Source of the DNA: Buddleja alternifolia | Taxonomy: Eukaryota; Streptophyta; Magnoliopsida; Lamiales; Scrophulariaceae | DNA: 64,000 nucleotides | NCBI GenBank assembly: GCA_019426215.1 | Contig: CM033392.1 | Location: 35,260,814-35,324,813, forward strand | Direction: 5' to 3' | Shown: positions 31,885-43,934 of the stretch, piece by piece | Numbering within the stretch: position 1 is the first letter of the stretch | Layout of the letters: each line of letters begins with the position of its first letter | The notes under the pieces: model-generated | What the model was told of the DNA's origin: nothing | The model's input: only the letters and a program-made list of their open reading frames with translations | The model's database searches: none | Position numbers and translations under genes: made by a program

Positions 31885-33234
31885 GACTATTTTTTACTTC
31901 AAGAGAAAATTTTTTGTTAATTCACTTAGGTTAATTTTCTCTAAGTAGTATATTTATGCTACAATGAAACAACAACGTAGGCTAAATTACCCCCTCATAG
32001 ACGCCCATTTTATGGCTTTTAAAGCCATCGGACGTTAGCCCTATTATGCTTATTTAATTAATTAAATAATTCATATTATTTATCTAATAAATTAATTAAA
32101 TAGTCAATTAAATCCATGTTAATTTTATAATTAAATTCCTCTAAGGAATTAATTAATTCATTAACTTAATTAATTAATAAAATTATCTAATGATTAATTA
32201 ATTAATCTCGATATCCAATATCAAAAATTCTCTCAAGTCTTTTCCATGATTTTCCTTTTGCACTTCCTTTAAGCGCGATTCTTTAGGTTCGTCTCAAAAG
32301 GCAATTGGGAGGAAACCAAAAGGATGTCAGTAACACCTAGCAAGTCACGTGGCTCACACCATATCACAATTGAGAACAAATGAATAGGATCATTCCAAAC
32401 CATATACACTGTGAATACTGTACGAGTATAAACCTTTTATTCTTATATCCCAGTCAAGTGAGCGTCATGGTTTTAGTCAAACTCACATGACTTGACCATA
32501 TGCTTAGCTCATAATGAGTCGAGGTCATTTTATGCTTTGGCCAAAGACTTTTAACCTCACTCATTCATGACTGCATAGGATATTTAGCTCATTCACTTGT
32601 GAGAGAATAAATCTCATTTTCCTAATCAGTTAACAATGCTACTTACCCATCAAGTCGCACTTCGAGGTCGATCCCACCAAAGGGTGATTTAGATCTAACT
32701 ACTCTAATGATAGACTGATGTCACAAGTACTCCTTCAAATCGATTCCTCAGGTCTAAGGTTCACGCGTACCTATCACAACTTATCAGTTTCATCATTAAC
32801 TGTCAGTTAGTGAATACCCATGTGATGAAATTGATGCAAGCTGTGTTCGAACATATTAGTCCAACTTATACGTCCATAACATAAGTTTCCACTATCATTC
32901 CCATAGTGTTCGACTGACACTTTCTCTGTCAAAACTTATATCATGCAAGTCCTTGTTCTGTATTCATGTCCAGTCAAATACTTTCTTAGACTTGCGAACC
33001 CTATTTAGAGAATAAGGATCAAACCCTTTTAGTGCCATTCTTCCTATCCCATAGGAAGTAGGAGGTTTGCCTTTATTCTGACGGACTTTATGTTGTTTAC
33101 TAACACCTTATAAATACCTATAAGAAAATAACAAGACAGTGCCTTATATATAATAAAAAGATATTGTTTAGTTACAAGTCAATGCCCTATAAATCTATCC
33201 TCTTTTTGGCATTTGAGAGCATACACTCTATAAA
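31609..33234 (-). repeat. 3' LTR of copia B
   Basis: Starts TGTTGGGA; ends CACTCTATAA, where A and H have CTCTAACA, so the terminal CA is mutated. It has a long GA microsatellite (31853-31880), much longer than in the partner LTR (39230-39243). The TATA-like box on the minus strand lies near 31958. Confidence 0.9.
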
Positions 33235-34754
33235 TTTCCCACTTGCACTCAGCGCCATTTGCTATGGTATTTAATACCCATCCCTTCGAGATGTTTTTCT
33301 AGCACAGCCTGTGCCAATGGCTTGGTCAATGGATCAGCGACATTGCCAACTAAGCCTATTTTCTGAACAGATATTTTTCTCGTGCAACGATCTCTCTTAT
33401 GATGTGATATCTCCTCTCGATGAGTTTGGACTTGTTGTGAGACCTAGGTTCCTTTGTTTGCGCTATTGCTCCAGTGTTGTCACAATAAAGTAGCAACGAG
33501 AGCTTTATGCTAGGAACCACTTGAGGTTTTTCTGTGAACTTCCTTATCCAAACAACCTCTTGAGGCAGCTATGTATTCAGCTTATGTAGTGGAATCCGCG
33601 ATTGTGCTTTGCTTGGAACTTTTCCAAGTCACCGCCCCACCATTGAGGGTGAATACGAATCCTGAGGTGGATTTCCGATCATTGACATCAGATTAAAAAT
33701 CCGAATCAGTGTACCCGTCCACTCTCGGGCTACCACTCCCATAGATGAGAATCATATCCTTAGTTCTCTTCAGATACTTTAGAATATTTTTCACAGCTAT
33801 CCAATGTTCCTTGCCTGGGTTTGCTTGAAATCGACTAACAATGCTTACCGAATAAGCAATGTCAGGTCTAGTACACAACATTGCGTACATCAGCCTACCC
33901 ACTGCTGATGCATAGGGTACAGTGCTCATTTCCTTTCTATCTTCCTCACTTAGAGGACACATAGATATTGAGAGATGTATCCCATGTATCATTGGCAGGA
34001 ACCCTTTCTTAGAATCCTCCATCCTATATCTCTTTAGGACCTTTTCTAAGTAAAGGGCTTGCGAGAGCTCTATCATTCTATTTGTTCGATCTCTGTAGAT
34101 TCGAATTCCTAGAATATATGTTGCCTCTCCCAAGTCTTTCATGGAGAAAGTACTCGAAAGCCACTTTTTTACAGTGGTGAGTATTCCTATGTCATTCCCT
34201 ATGAGTAATATGTCATCTACATATAACACAAGGAATGTTATCTTGCTCCCATTAACCTTCTTGTAAGCACATGGCTCATCTTCATTCTTGATAAGGGCAA
34301 ATCCTTTGACAGCCTCATCAAAACGTGGATTCTAGCTATGGGATCCTTGCTTGAGTCCATAAATGGATCTCTCAAGCTTACACATCTTATGAGTATACTC
34401 CTCGGATACAAAACCTTTAGGCTGTTCCATATAGATATTCTCTTCTAGGAATCCATTTAGGAAAGCAGTTTTGACATCCATTTGCCATATTTCATAGTCT
34501 AGGTGTGCCGCTATTGCATGTAGAATCCTTATTGATCTGATCATAGCCACTGGCGAAAAGGTTTCTTGGTAGTCAATTCCTTCTTTTTGACTATACCCTT
34601 TCGCCACTAGCCTGGCTTTATAGGTGTCAACCTTGCCATCAACACCAATCTTTCTCTTGTAAATCCATTTGCACCCAATTGGTTTTACCCCTTCAGGTTG
34701 GTCCACAAGTTTCCAGACTTGGTTTGCATGCATCGAATCGATCTTAGTTTGCAT
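33235..34754 (-). pseudogene. Reverse transcriptase and RNase H of copia B
   Basis: The polypurine tract complement (TTTCCCACTTGC, from 33235) is followed by broken RNase H up to about 33690. The 34229-33693 piece has the catalytic LYVDDILLIGND, LSQALYLEKVLKRYRMED and CTRPDIAYSVSIVSRF. The 34754-34332 piece has WKLVDQPEGVKPIGCKWIYK, VAKGYSQKEGIDYQETFSPV and WQMDVKTAFLNGFLEENI. Stops at about 34330 and 33690 and a shift near 34240 break it. The active-site Asp pair is intact. Confidence 0.9.
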
Positions 34755-34763
34755 AGCTTCACG

Positions 34764-35837
34764 CTATCTAGTAGCATCCACATCCACCATTGCTTGATCA
34801 AAAGTGGAGGGCTCATCTCCATGATCCTCCTTTAATATAGAATGAAGATCCAGCTCCCTGTGTACTAGACATCTGTACCTCTCAGGCGGTTGAGGTACTC
34901 GACTTGATCTTCGCGGTTGTGGTTGTGTTACAGAAGGTTCGGTTCTCACTTCCTATGTAGATGTATCCACTAGAGTCTCATTTTTGTTCTTTTAGAACAA
35001 TTTTTCTACCCGCTCCTCCTTCTTGAACGAACTCATCTTCAAGAAAGTGGGCTTGTAAAGCTACAATGATCCTTTGATCATCGTGCAGGTAAAAGAGGTA
35101 TCCCATTGAATCCTCAAAATATCCAACGAAACGTCCCTTCAGGGATCTGGCCTCCAACTTGTCCACTTTGGTCTTTTTGACATAAGCAGGACATCCCTAA
35201 ATCTTGATGTAATTAAGACTTGGTTTCCTATTCCTCCATATCTCATAGGGAGTCATAGGAACAAACTTGGACGGACATCTATTTAAATTATGTACGGCTG
35301 TAAGCAGCGCATGACCCCACAGTGAAATGCGTAAGTCAGTGTAGCTTAGCATGGAGCAAACCATGTCCAACAAGGTTCGATTCCTTCGCTCTGCCACTCC
35401 ATTTAACTGTGATGTCGCTGGAGGTATGAGCTGTAATACTATACCATTCTCTCTGAGGTATACATCAAACTCGTCGCTCATATATCTCCTCCTCAATCCG
35501 ACCGAAGGGTTTTTATATGTTGACCAGTTTGATTTTCCACTAAAGCCTTGAATTCCTTGAACTTTTCAATGGATCCAGACTTATGCCTCATCATGTATAC
35601 TAGACCATATCTTGAATGGTCATCATGGAAGGTGTTGAAGTAAAGGAAACCTCCTCGTGCTAGTTCTCTAAGTGAACAACAAACATCAGCGTGCACTAAG
35701 CCTAAGATTTTTGAGGATCTTTCAAAAGTCATTGTGAAGGGGGATCTAGCCATCTTGACTTTGAGACAATATTCACAAGTAGGATAGGGATCCAATCCCA
35801 ATGGAAAGATGGGTAAATTCAGCAGACAACGTCCCAA
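34764..35837 (-). pseudogene. Integrase of copia B
   Basis: Four pieces. 35837-35493 has CEYCLKVKMARSPFTM and LVHADVCCSLRELARG (first core Asp kept). 35496-35197 has YMSDEFDVYLRENGIV and NGVAERRNRTLLDMVCSML (core Glu kept). 35166-34978 has KLEARSLKGRFVGYFEDSMG. 34949-34764 has QPRRSSRVPQPPERY. A frameshift at about 35495, inside the RSDRGGEY region, and stops between pieces disable it. Confidence 0.88.
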
Positions 35838-36283
35838 TTAGTCTATCTTCCTCCATTTTGCGAATTTTATGTTCGCCGACATGGCCTAGTCTAAGATGCC
35901 AAATCCATCTTTGGTTTATTCACAGAACACTCATTCTGGACATTAAGGTAATACAATCCATTTATTAAAGAAGCAAAGCCTACTAATTTATTACCATAAT
36001 AAATGTTGCATCGTTCATCAATAAAATGGAAAGAATGACCAAGTTTAACTAAAACGGGAATAGAAACGATGTTTTTAAGCCCATTGGGCAAAACTAAAAT
36101 GTTATCCAGAAATAGCATATGTCCAGAACTAAGAAATAATGTGGCAGATCCAATTTCAGTAACTACGACGCTTTGCCCGCTGCCTACTCTTATCTTCACC
36201 TCATTAGGGCTCAGCTTCCTATTTCTTTCCAGATTGTGATTCACACAACATACATATGTATTAGCTCCTGAATCAAGAACCAA
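35838..36283 (-). pseudogene. Protease and pre-integrase region of copia B
   Basis: The 36283-35891 piece begins MVLDSGANTYVCCVNHNLER, with the catalytic DSGA motif intact, and contains KIRVGSGQSVVV, LFLDNILVLPNGLKNIVS and CNIYYGNKLVGFASLINGLY. The WHLRLGH motif is broken near 35880 by small changes. Confidence 0.88.
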
Positions 36284-36298
36284 TGAAGAGGAAAAAAC

Positions 36299-37122
36299 AT
36301 AAAATTCTTTACCTATCGCTCATATGTTAGGACAGTCTCTTCTCCAGTGGCTTAGCTCACCGCAGCATAAGCATCTGTCCTAATTTTCTAGCCCTCTTAT
36401 TTCTCCTTCGGTGTGCTTTGTTGCAAGTAGTGCTGGATGCCCCTTCCTCTAAATGGTCATTATTATTCCTTCTTCCATCTATCGGATTAGGAAAAGTAAT
36501 TGCCATTGGGTTGTTCCATTTGTCCGCCTTTATTTGTTTCTAAGCAACTTTGAGTTTTTCTAATAGCCCAGCTAAAGAACCCTCAATGTCATTCATGTCA
36601 AAGTTTATGATGAAGTAATAGAACGAATCGGGGAGTGACTGTAGGATGAGATCAACTTGGAGATGTAGGTCCATGTAGAAGTTCAAAGATTTTAGTTTTT
36701 CTATCATGGTCATCATTTTGAAAACGTGTTCTCCAACATCCTCTCATTCAGTCATTTTAGTTCGGAAGAGATCCCTTGAAATGAAATATCCAGCGGTCCT
36801 ACCGCGCTCTTGGAACAACTCATCCAGATGCAGGATAATGTCTCTTGCATTATCCATCTTATCATGGGACCTTTTGCAACTCTATGCACATCGAGCTTAA
36901 GATGTACACCCTTGCTCTATGGTTATCACAGCACCAATCCCATCAAGCCAGGCGAACTTCATCACCCTCGTCGTTTCCAGGAATGAGAGGACGACCAATT
37001 TCCAGTACATAGTCTATGGACTCACTGCTAAGGACCATCCTCAGCTTTGTGAGCCATTCTATGTAGTTTGGATTAGTGAGAATCGTGTTTTCCATTAATT
37101 TCGACAGTGGTTTGGGAGACAT
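36299..37122 (-). pseudogene. gag: gag of copia B
   Basis: The complement of the start ATG is at 37120-37122 (MSPKPLSKLMENTILT, as in A). The gag domain aligns with A along the whole length, but the frame is lost by stops and small shifts, so no long ORF remains. The zinc-knuckle region near 36330-36380 is altered too. Confidence 0.82.
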
Positions 37123-37324
37123 AATTAAATTTGAGAGAGAAAAATCAAATAACTGCAGAAAATAAACTAGACTTTATTAGACTTGTGTAACTAAACTAAA
37201 ATCAAGTTTAAAATAAAGGACTTCAACTTATAACTTGGCTCCCACCACATTTTTCGAGATTCACACTCCCACTGTGAAAAACGGAAGTGATCGTTGTAAT
37301 GTACTTCGTGGTGGGGATTGAGTT

Positions 37325-37569
37325 CTTTAATTAATCTAATGGATGGCAACCCTTTAATGATATTTGGTCCATTATTTAATTAAAGCTATGTCCAACATCA
37401 ATCTATCCAATAGATGGTTCAATCTTCTTTTTTCCCATAATCCACCAAAACCGCAACCCTTTAACGATTTATAGGCTTTGTGGATTATCTAAGTTTACTC
37501 CCACTAACTCCTCATAATCTAACATTTGAATTTCACCTTGCAACCCTTTAACGATATTTAGGGTGAAAT
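37325..37569 (-). other. Triple hairpin in the copia B leader
   Basis: Stems: 37325-37343 with 37368-37385, 37437-37445 with 37480-37488 (ATAATCCAC/GTGGATTAT, perfect), and 37530-37537 with 37562-37569 (ATTTCACC/GGTGAAAT, perfect). Loops all hold GCAACCCTTTAA(C/T)GAT. This is the clearest copy of the array. Confidence 0.78.
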
Positions 37570-38972
37570 ATGTCTCGATTAAGGCATCTAATGTACTTAA
37601 TAAAATTCTAGAATTAAATCTTGATACGACCCCCACTTATTGGGAAGATGGCATATACTAGGTTTAGTGCTTAATTTTATTAAGTTTAGTGGAGGGAAAG
37701 GATGCCTAGCACCCCTTACTAACTTAGTATAATTTTTGTTTGGGAGAATTCATGTTCTAAAAATTTATCTAAGTCTTACTTTGCACATTATTCAATTTAT
37801 ATAGCGCATATTGATAATATACATGCTTCATACAACTAATGAACTTGCATCGAAAGCAATAAACCAACACATATGTCCATGGGCTTTATTTAGAGGGTCC
37901 AAGCCAATGGGCCATCATTAAAAGGAAAATAAGCCTAGCTATTCTTCGTGGGCTCCAAGCTCCTCTTCTTTTAGATTGATCTCCTTTTGAAAGGCCTATT
38001 CTATTTCTATCTATTACATGAGATTATTGAACAACCTATACATAATTCTAAAAATATAATAAACGGGCTCAAGTCCGGCCCTTACAACCCATAAAAGAAA
38101 ATACAATCAAAAGAAATAATCTAAGCCCATGGACAATGTCACCATCATATAATATATGCTGACGAAAAATAAAGCAATTATGTTGGTGATTAAGTTAATA
38201 ATTAATTAGTCCAACTAATTAACTTCCTTTATGAAACTCCAAATTTTATTGATAATCATGACAATAAACCATTTAGTGAGAATCTTTAATTTAAATAAAT
38301 AACTTAATTAAAAAATTCTCCAAGAACCATTAATTAATTATTTCACTTAAATTAATAATATTCAATAAAAACAATTTGGGCTTGATTTCATAAAATATAA
38401 ATTACCATCCATTGGCATATTTAATTTTAATTAATTAGACCCAAAACTAGTTTATTGAAGAGTCCATAATTTTAATTAAAATAATTTGGGCTTATTTAAT
38501 TAAATCTGGGTCATCATCCTTTTGACCCACCCGGATAATTAAAATAGCCCAAAATCCATTTATTTAAAAATTTGGACCCGAGAAAAAATAAACTGACCCG
38601 TTAGGACCAGGGTCATGGACCCGGGCCCACAAAACAAGGCACACGGCAAACGGCAGCGCGGCCAGGCCCAGCGCACGGTGTCGTGTGCGCACAGCGTATA
38701 CATGTGTGCTGTCTGCACGCCCAGCGCGCAGACTGCGCATGTCATTTTCATCGCGCTCGTCCCGGGGTTTTTTTGACCCGATTCTTACAAAAATTAGATT
38801 TTTCAATTCACAAGTCATCATACTACAACATACATGAATTAAACGCAGAAAAATCATGGATTACTATCATGAAAAACATATTCAAAACATGCTTCAAAAA
38901 CGCGAAAAAACACAATCACGTAATCAATTAAATACAGAAATCAGAGATTTCTGTATGAAACCAATTAAACAT
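37570..38972 (-). other. Distal leader of copia B with a GC-rich block
   Basis: Noncoding. AT-rich sequence surrounds a GC-rich block at about 38570-38780, including ACCCGGGCCCAC and GCGCGCAG. E has a comparable block split by a solo LTR (55845-55991 and 57562-57710), while A lacks it. ORFs in two overlapping frames of this block look like GC artefacts. Confidence 0.6.
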
Positions 38973-38984
38973 GCTCTGATACCA
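38973..38984 (-). other. Primer binding site of copia B
   Basis: GCTCTGATACCA, complement of the initiator tRNA-Met site, identical to that of A, one base from the LTR. Confidence 0.92.
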
Positions 38985-38985
38985 C

Positions 38986-40564
38986 GTTTGGGAAAAATTG
39001 CATAAAATCAAATAACGCAGCGGAAGAATATATTTAAATCCCAGCGGCTCATCTCTATTTCTCGTATTTAAATTGAGTTTCGAATTCAATTACCGTTCTC
39101 GCGTAAGTTGAATTCTGAACCAACTTTGCAATCCCTTCTTGAACAGCAAATTCATCGCTATCTCTAAATTGCCACGCCAGAGTCAAAAACGAAAATCTTA
39201 TTTTTCTTCTTCTCTTGAGGGAGACGGCTAGAGAGAGAGAGAGGATGGAGTGTTTTTTACTTGGAGAGAAAGTTTTTTGTTAATTCACTTAGGTTAATTT
39301 TCTCTAAGTAGTACATTTATACTACAATGAAACAATAACCTAGGCTAAATTACCATATGGACGCCCACTTTATGGCTTTTAAAGCCATCGAGCTTTAGCC
39401 CTATTATGCTTATTTAATTAATTAATTAAATAATCAATTAAATCCATGTTAATTTTATAATTAAAATCCTCTAAGGAATTAATTAATTCATTAACTTACT
39501 TAATTAATATACTCATCTAATGATTAATTAATTAATCTCGATATCCAATACCGAAAATTCTCTCAAGTCTTTTCTATGATTTTCCTTTTGCACTTCCTTT
39601 AAGTGCGACTCTTTAGGTTCATCTCAAAAGGCAATTGGCAGGAAACCAAAAGGATGTGAGTAACATCTAGCCAGTCACGTGGCTCACATCGTATCCCAAT
39701 TGAGAACGAATGAATAGGATCATTCCAAACCATATATGATGTGAATACCGTACGAGTATAAACCTTTTATTCTTATATCCCAGTTAAGTGAGGGTCATGG
39801 TTTTAGTCAAACTCACACGACTTGACCATATGCTTAGCTCATAATGAGTCGAGGTCATTTTATGCTTTGGCCAAAGACTTTTAACCTCACTCATTCATGA
39901 TTGCATAGGATATTTAGCTCATTCACTTATGAGAGAATAAATCTCAGTTTGCTAATCAGTTAACAATGCTACTTGCCCATCAAGTCACACTTCGCGGTCG
40001 ATCCCACTAAAGAGTGATTTGGATCTAACTACTCTAATGACAGACTTGATGTCACAAGTACATCTTCAACTCAATTCCTCAGGTCTAAGGTTCACGCGTA
40101 CCTATCACAACTTATCAGTTTCATCATTGATTGTTAGTGAGTGAATACCCATGTGATGAAACTGATGCGAGTCGTGTTCGAACATATTAGTCTAACTTAT
40201 ACGTCCATGACATAAGTTCCCACTATCATTCCCATAGTGTTCGACTGGCACTTTCTCCATCGAAACTTATATCATGCAAGTCCTTGTTCTGTATTCATGT
40301 CCAGTCAAATACTTTCTTAGACTTGCGAACCCTATATAGAGAATAAGGATCAAACCCTTCTAAAGCCATTCTTTCTATCCCATAGGAAGTAGAAGGTTTT
40401 CCTTTATTCTCAAGGACTTTACGTTGTTTTCTAACACCTTATAAATGTCTATAAGAAAACTACAATACAATGCCTTGTATATAATAAAAAGATATTGTTT
40501 AGTTACAAGTCAATGCCCTATAAATCTATACTCTTTATGGAATTTGAGGGTATATACTCGAACA
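38986..40564 (-). repeat. 5' LTR of copia B
   Basis: 1579 bp partner of 31609-33234. Its first base is changed (GTTTGGG in place of TGTTGGG) and its end is ACTCGAACA, next to GCCAC. Many single-base differences from the partner LTR show the insertion is not recent. Confidence 0.9.
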
Positions 40565-40569
40565 GCCAC

Positions 40570-41538
40570 TTCTTCCTTGGGAATGCATCGTCTGATCACT
40601 CCTGCAGCAGTATCACTCGTGTCCCACATACGCTCGAATAGTAGATTCCAATCTGGTGTTGACATCACTGGTGCAAAAATCAACCTCTCCTTTAAGGTGA
40701 GAAATGTTTGCATACAATTGTCATTAAAGTCAAAAGATGCATCCTTCATGAGAAAGGAAGATAGAGGTTTAGCAATTTTAGAGAAAATTGCTATAAAGCA
40801 TCAATAAAACCCAGCGTGGTCTAAGAAACTCCTCACAGCCTTGACTGTGCGTGGTGGAGGTAGATTGACTATCACTTCGATCTTTGTTTTATCCACTTCT
40901 ATCTCCTCTTGAGAGATCTTATGGCCTATAACAATACCCTCTCGTACCATAAAATGGAACTTCTCTCAATTAAGCACAAGATCGGTTTCTTCACATCTTT
41001 GCAATACTAATGTTAGATTATGCAAACACAATTCATAAGTGGATCCAAATACAGAAAAATCATCCATAAATATTTCCATGAATTGTTCAACCATATCATA
41101 AAAAATAGCCATCATGCATCTTTTGAAGGTGGCTGGGGCATTGCATAAACCGAAAGGCATTCGTCTATAAGCAAAAGTGCCAAAAGAACAAGTGAAAGTA
41201 GTTTTCTCTTGATCCTTGGGTGCAATGGAAATTTGATTATATCCACAATATCCATCTAAGAAACAGTCATATTCATGCCCAGCTAACCTTTCTAACATTT
41301 GATCAACAAAGAGAAGGGGAAAATGATCTTTACAAGTATATTCAATTAACTTGCAAAAATTTATGCATACTCTATAACCCGTTATAATACGAGACTGAAG
41401 TAAATCATTGTTCTCACTACGTATCACAGTTGTACCTGCTTTTTCTGGAACTACCTGGGTGGGACTAACCCACTGGCTTTCAGATATAGGGTAGATGACC
41501 CCAACATCCAAGAGCTTGATCACTTCCTTTTTCACCAC
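40570..41538 (-). pseudogene. Reverse transcriptase and RNase H of gypsy C
   Basis: The 41538-40966 ORF is a nearly full reverse transcriptase: [58 protein letters not shown] and the catalytic FMDDFSVFG. Below it, 40965-40570 holds the tether region and the start of RNase H (LFERMWDTSD, where other copies have CDASD). The sequence then meets copia B at 40564. C is clearly a different Athila-like lineage from G2. Confidence 0.9.
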
Positions 41539-42245
41539 TTCTTGAATTTTTGGATTTGACCTCCTCTGTGGTTAGATGGTTGGCTTTGCAATTTCTTCCA
41601 TTAGAATTTTGTGCATGCAGATTGCTGGACTGATCCCTTTTATATCCGCCATTTTCCATCTGAAAGCTCGCTTATGGATCCTTAGTACTCCCATTAGCTA
41701 TTCTTCTTGAGTTCCTGTGAGAGAAGAAGAAATAATTAATGGCAGAGTTTTATCCTTGTTTAGAAAAATATATTTAAGATGTGCTGGCAAAGGTTTGAGT
41801 TCAAGAAGAGGTGGATCTTCGACAGATGGTCGGGATACACTTGACAGTGGTCAATTTCTTAAACTTTCGTTGAAAGGAGAATGGAAGTTTTTCGACATTG
41901 CACACAAGTTCTGATTCTTCCTCCTCAGCTAGCTCCATTTCAACAATACCCATGAAATACAACTCAGATGATTCTTTTCGTGGGTATCTCGGAGCTTCAC
42001 CCGTACTCAACAAATCAATTATATCAGCATATTCAGTGTGTTTTTTACTCCATTGGTTGCTTCATTATGTGAAAGACATCGAATGTGATATGGTCATCTC
42101 CTACTTTTAAAATCAGCTTGCCATGGGCTACATCGATGAATGCATTAGCCGTGGCTAAGAAGGGTCTTCCCAAGATTAGAGGTGTATCATATTTTTCTTC
42201 CATTTCAAGAATTACAAAGTCAACTGGAAAGTAGAATTTTCCAAC
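41539..42245 (-). pseudogene. Protease-to-reverse-transcriptase region of gypsy C
   Basis: The equivalent of G2 6030-6575. It includes codons for the ICMHKILME motif near 41610-41640 and the end of protease near 42130-42200 (LGRPFLATANAFIDVAHGKL-like, read through changes). Stops and shifts prevent a continuous ORF. Confidence 0.65.
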
Positions 42246-42440
42246 TTAAACAGTCACATCCTCAATAATTCCCTTAGGATGTTTCGCCGATCGATCAGCG
42301 AGTTGCAAAGACATGGTCGTAGGTTTTGGATTGCGCAGATCCAATTTCTTGAAGAGAGAATACGGGAGGAGATTTGTTCTGGCCCCTGAGTCACATAACA
42401 CCCTATCGAAAGTGAGCTTCCCAATTGTACATGAGATCAT
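42246..42440 (-). pseudogene. Protease core of gypsy C
   Basis: MISCTIGKLTFDRVLCDSGA is followed by NLLPYSLFKKLDL and MSLQLADRSAKHPKGIIEDV. The active site reads Asp-Ser-Gly-Ala, unlike Asp-Leu-Gly-Ala in G2. The ORF ends in a stop where G2 reads on. Confidence 0.82.
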
Positions 42441-42791
42441 AAGACCTCTTGGATCCTAAGCTTTTTCGGCATCTTATTGAGAACTAGCGCTAAACATTCT
42501 CTAGTCAGACAAATTGTTTCATTCTCTCCCCACCTTTTCTAATTTAATAAGATATCCTTGAAGAATTTTATGTATTTAGGTATCTGCAAAATAACATCAA
42601 TGAAAGGTATGTTAATGTTCACTTCTCGGAGAATTTGTAAAATTTTAAGAAATCTTGCATTAAATTTCTTTCTATTTTTATGTTGAGCTAGAGGAAAGGG
42701 TAAACGAATTTATATAGGAAGACAGGGAGATGAATTCTCATTGGCTTGAATTTCTGTTGCTGGCGTTTGAATGCTTGTCCCATCCAAATAT

Positions 42792-42839
42792 GAACGTTGG
42801 TCAGTTAACGTTCGAACGTTGCAGTTTTTACGTTCGGGG
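42792..42839. repeat. Palindrome cluster in the gag-pol linker of gypsy C
   Basis: GAACGTTGG (42792), TAACGTTCGAACGTTG (42806) and ACGTTCGGGG (42830) are variants of the perfect palindrome AACGTTCGAACGTT. The same motif lies in C's LTR (44894-44996), and a relative lies after its pol (30376-30482). This mirrors the CCGCGG motif of G2. Confidence 0.75.
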
Positions 42840-43892
42840 CGTGCTGATTTTGCAAGATATGTCTTCTCCACTAGTAAAACTCACGGCATTGCATTGCTCC
42901 AATGATTCTGACTTCATAACACTTAGTGGTATCCTTGCAGTGTTCTCTTCTTCAGTACTCACACCCCTTGCTTTTAGTGTCTCACAAGGTTCATGGAGAG
43001 ATATTTCATTATCACATTCAGCTTTTCCTTTGATTTTGCATGCAATACAGTGATTTCATCAATATTCTTCTTTTCTCAAATTCAAAGTTTCATTAGGAGG
43101 TAGATCGTCATCATCCTCAGGGTATAATTCATCTTCCTTGGCTAGTTGCTACAATTTTATCCATGCGTCTTGAGCATCTAATCCTAGCAAATCACCACCG
43201 GCTCCAGCATTGAGTCGATGTTTCATTCTTGTTCCCACCCCAACATAGAAGTACTGAACAAGGTTGCTCAGAGAATAATTGTGAGTTGGGCATCTCCTCA
43301 TCATTCCTGTGAATCTGGCCCATACTGAAGCTGACAATTCTCTCGGTCTTTGCTAAAATCCTGATATTTCGCCTCGTAACTTATCAACCTTTGACTTTGG
43401 GAAGAATCTGTCCAAAAATCTCCAAACCAGCTCTTGCCATGTTATGATAGATTGTGTGGGCAGAGACCTATACCAAGTTTTTCCTTCATCCTTGAGGGAG
43501 AAATGGAAGAAGCGAAGATGAATGGCATCGAAATCTATGTGAGAAAAGGATATGGTAGACATGATATAATAGAATTCTTCCAAGTGATCATATGGTGATT
43601 CGCTTGGATCCCCAAAAAATGGTTGGTTTTGAACTGAGGTGATTAGGTGATTCAGAATATGGAGGTTTTGTGTGCGGAAGGGTTAAAAGATAATCGGTCC
43701 TAGACAAGTAGGCACTTGAGGAAGTTGGCTATCTCGAACGAATAGCAGAGGCACTGGTGCTGCAGTTGCAGAGCTTGTAAAAGGTTTTGTAACCATGCTT
43801 GATTTTCTGAAAGACTCATATCCGAAAGGGTGGTGACCATTATTCGACCTGAAAAGTGAAAAGTAGAAAATTAAAATTTGCAATAAAATCAA
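42840..43892 (-). pseudogene. gag: gag of gypsy C
   Basis: Pieces 43892-43683 (N-terminus), 43583-43353 (LRFFHFSLKDEGKTWYRSLP, WRFLDRFFPKSKVDKLRGEI) and 43337-43149 (WARFTGMMRRCPTHNYSLSN, GTRMKHRLNAGAGGDLLGLD) form the gag domain. No zinc-knuckle region is readable, and the stretch 42840-43148 is shortened relative to G2, so part of the gag tail is deleted. Confidence 0.82.
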
Positions 43893-43910
43893 AAACTGAA
43901 AATAAACAAG

Positions 43911-43928
43911 TCACCGGCAACGGCGCCA
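43911..43928 (-). other. Primer binding site of gypsy C
   Basis: TCACCGGCAACGGCGCCA is the complement of TGGCGCCGTTGCCGGTGA, the tRNA-Asp type site with one change from G2, six bases from the LTR. Confidence 0.88.
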
Positions 43929-43934
43929 AAAACT

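Larger units (their letters stand above)
31609..40564 (-). mobile_element. Complete copia element B
   Basis: Two LTRs (31609-33234 and 38986-40564) bound a polypurine tract, pol, gag, leader and primer site in minus orientation. Both flanks carry GCCAC (31604-31608 and 40565-40569), and the flanking gypsy C codons join across it. B shares family with A but is a separate, more completely preserved insertion (8956 bp). All ORFs are broken, so it is not autonomous now. Confidence 0.94.

Noticed and set aside
38560..38857. Two overlapping ORFs in the B leader
   Set aside because: Both frames of a GC-rich noncoding block are open by composition; no start context or similarity to copia proteins.
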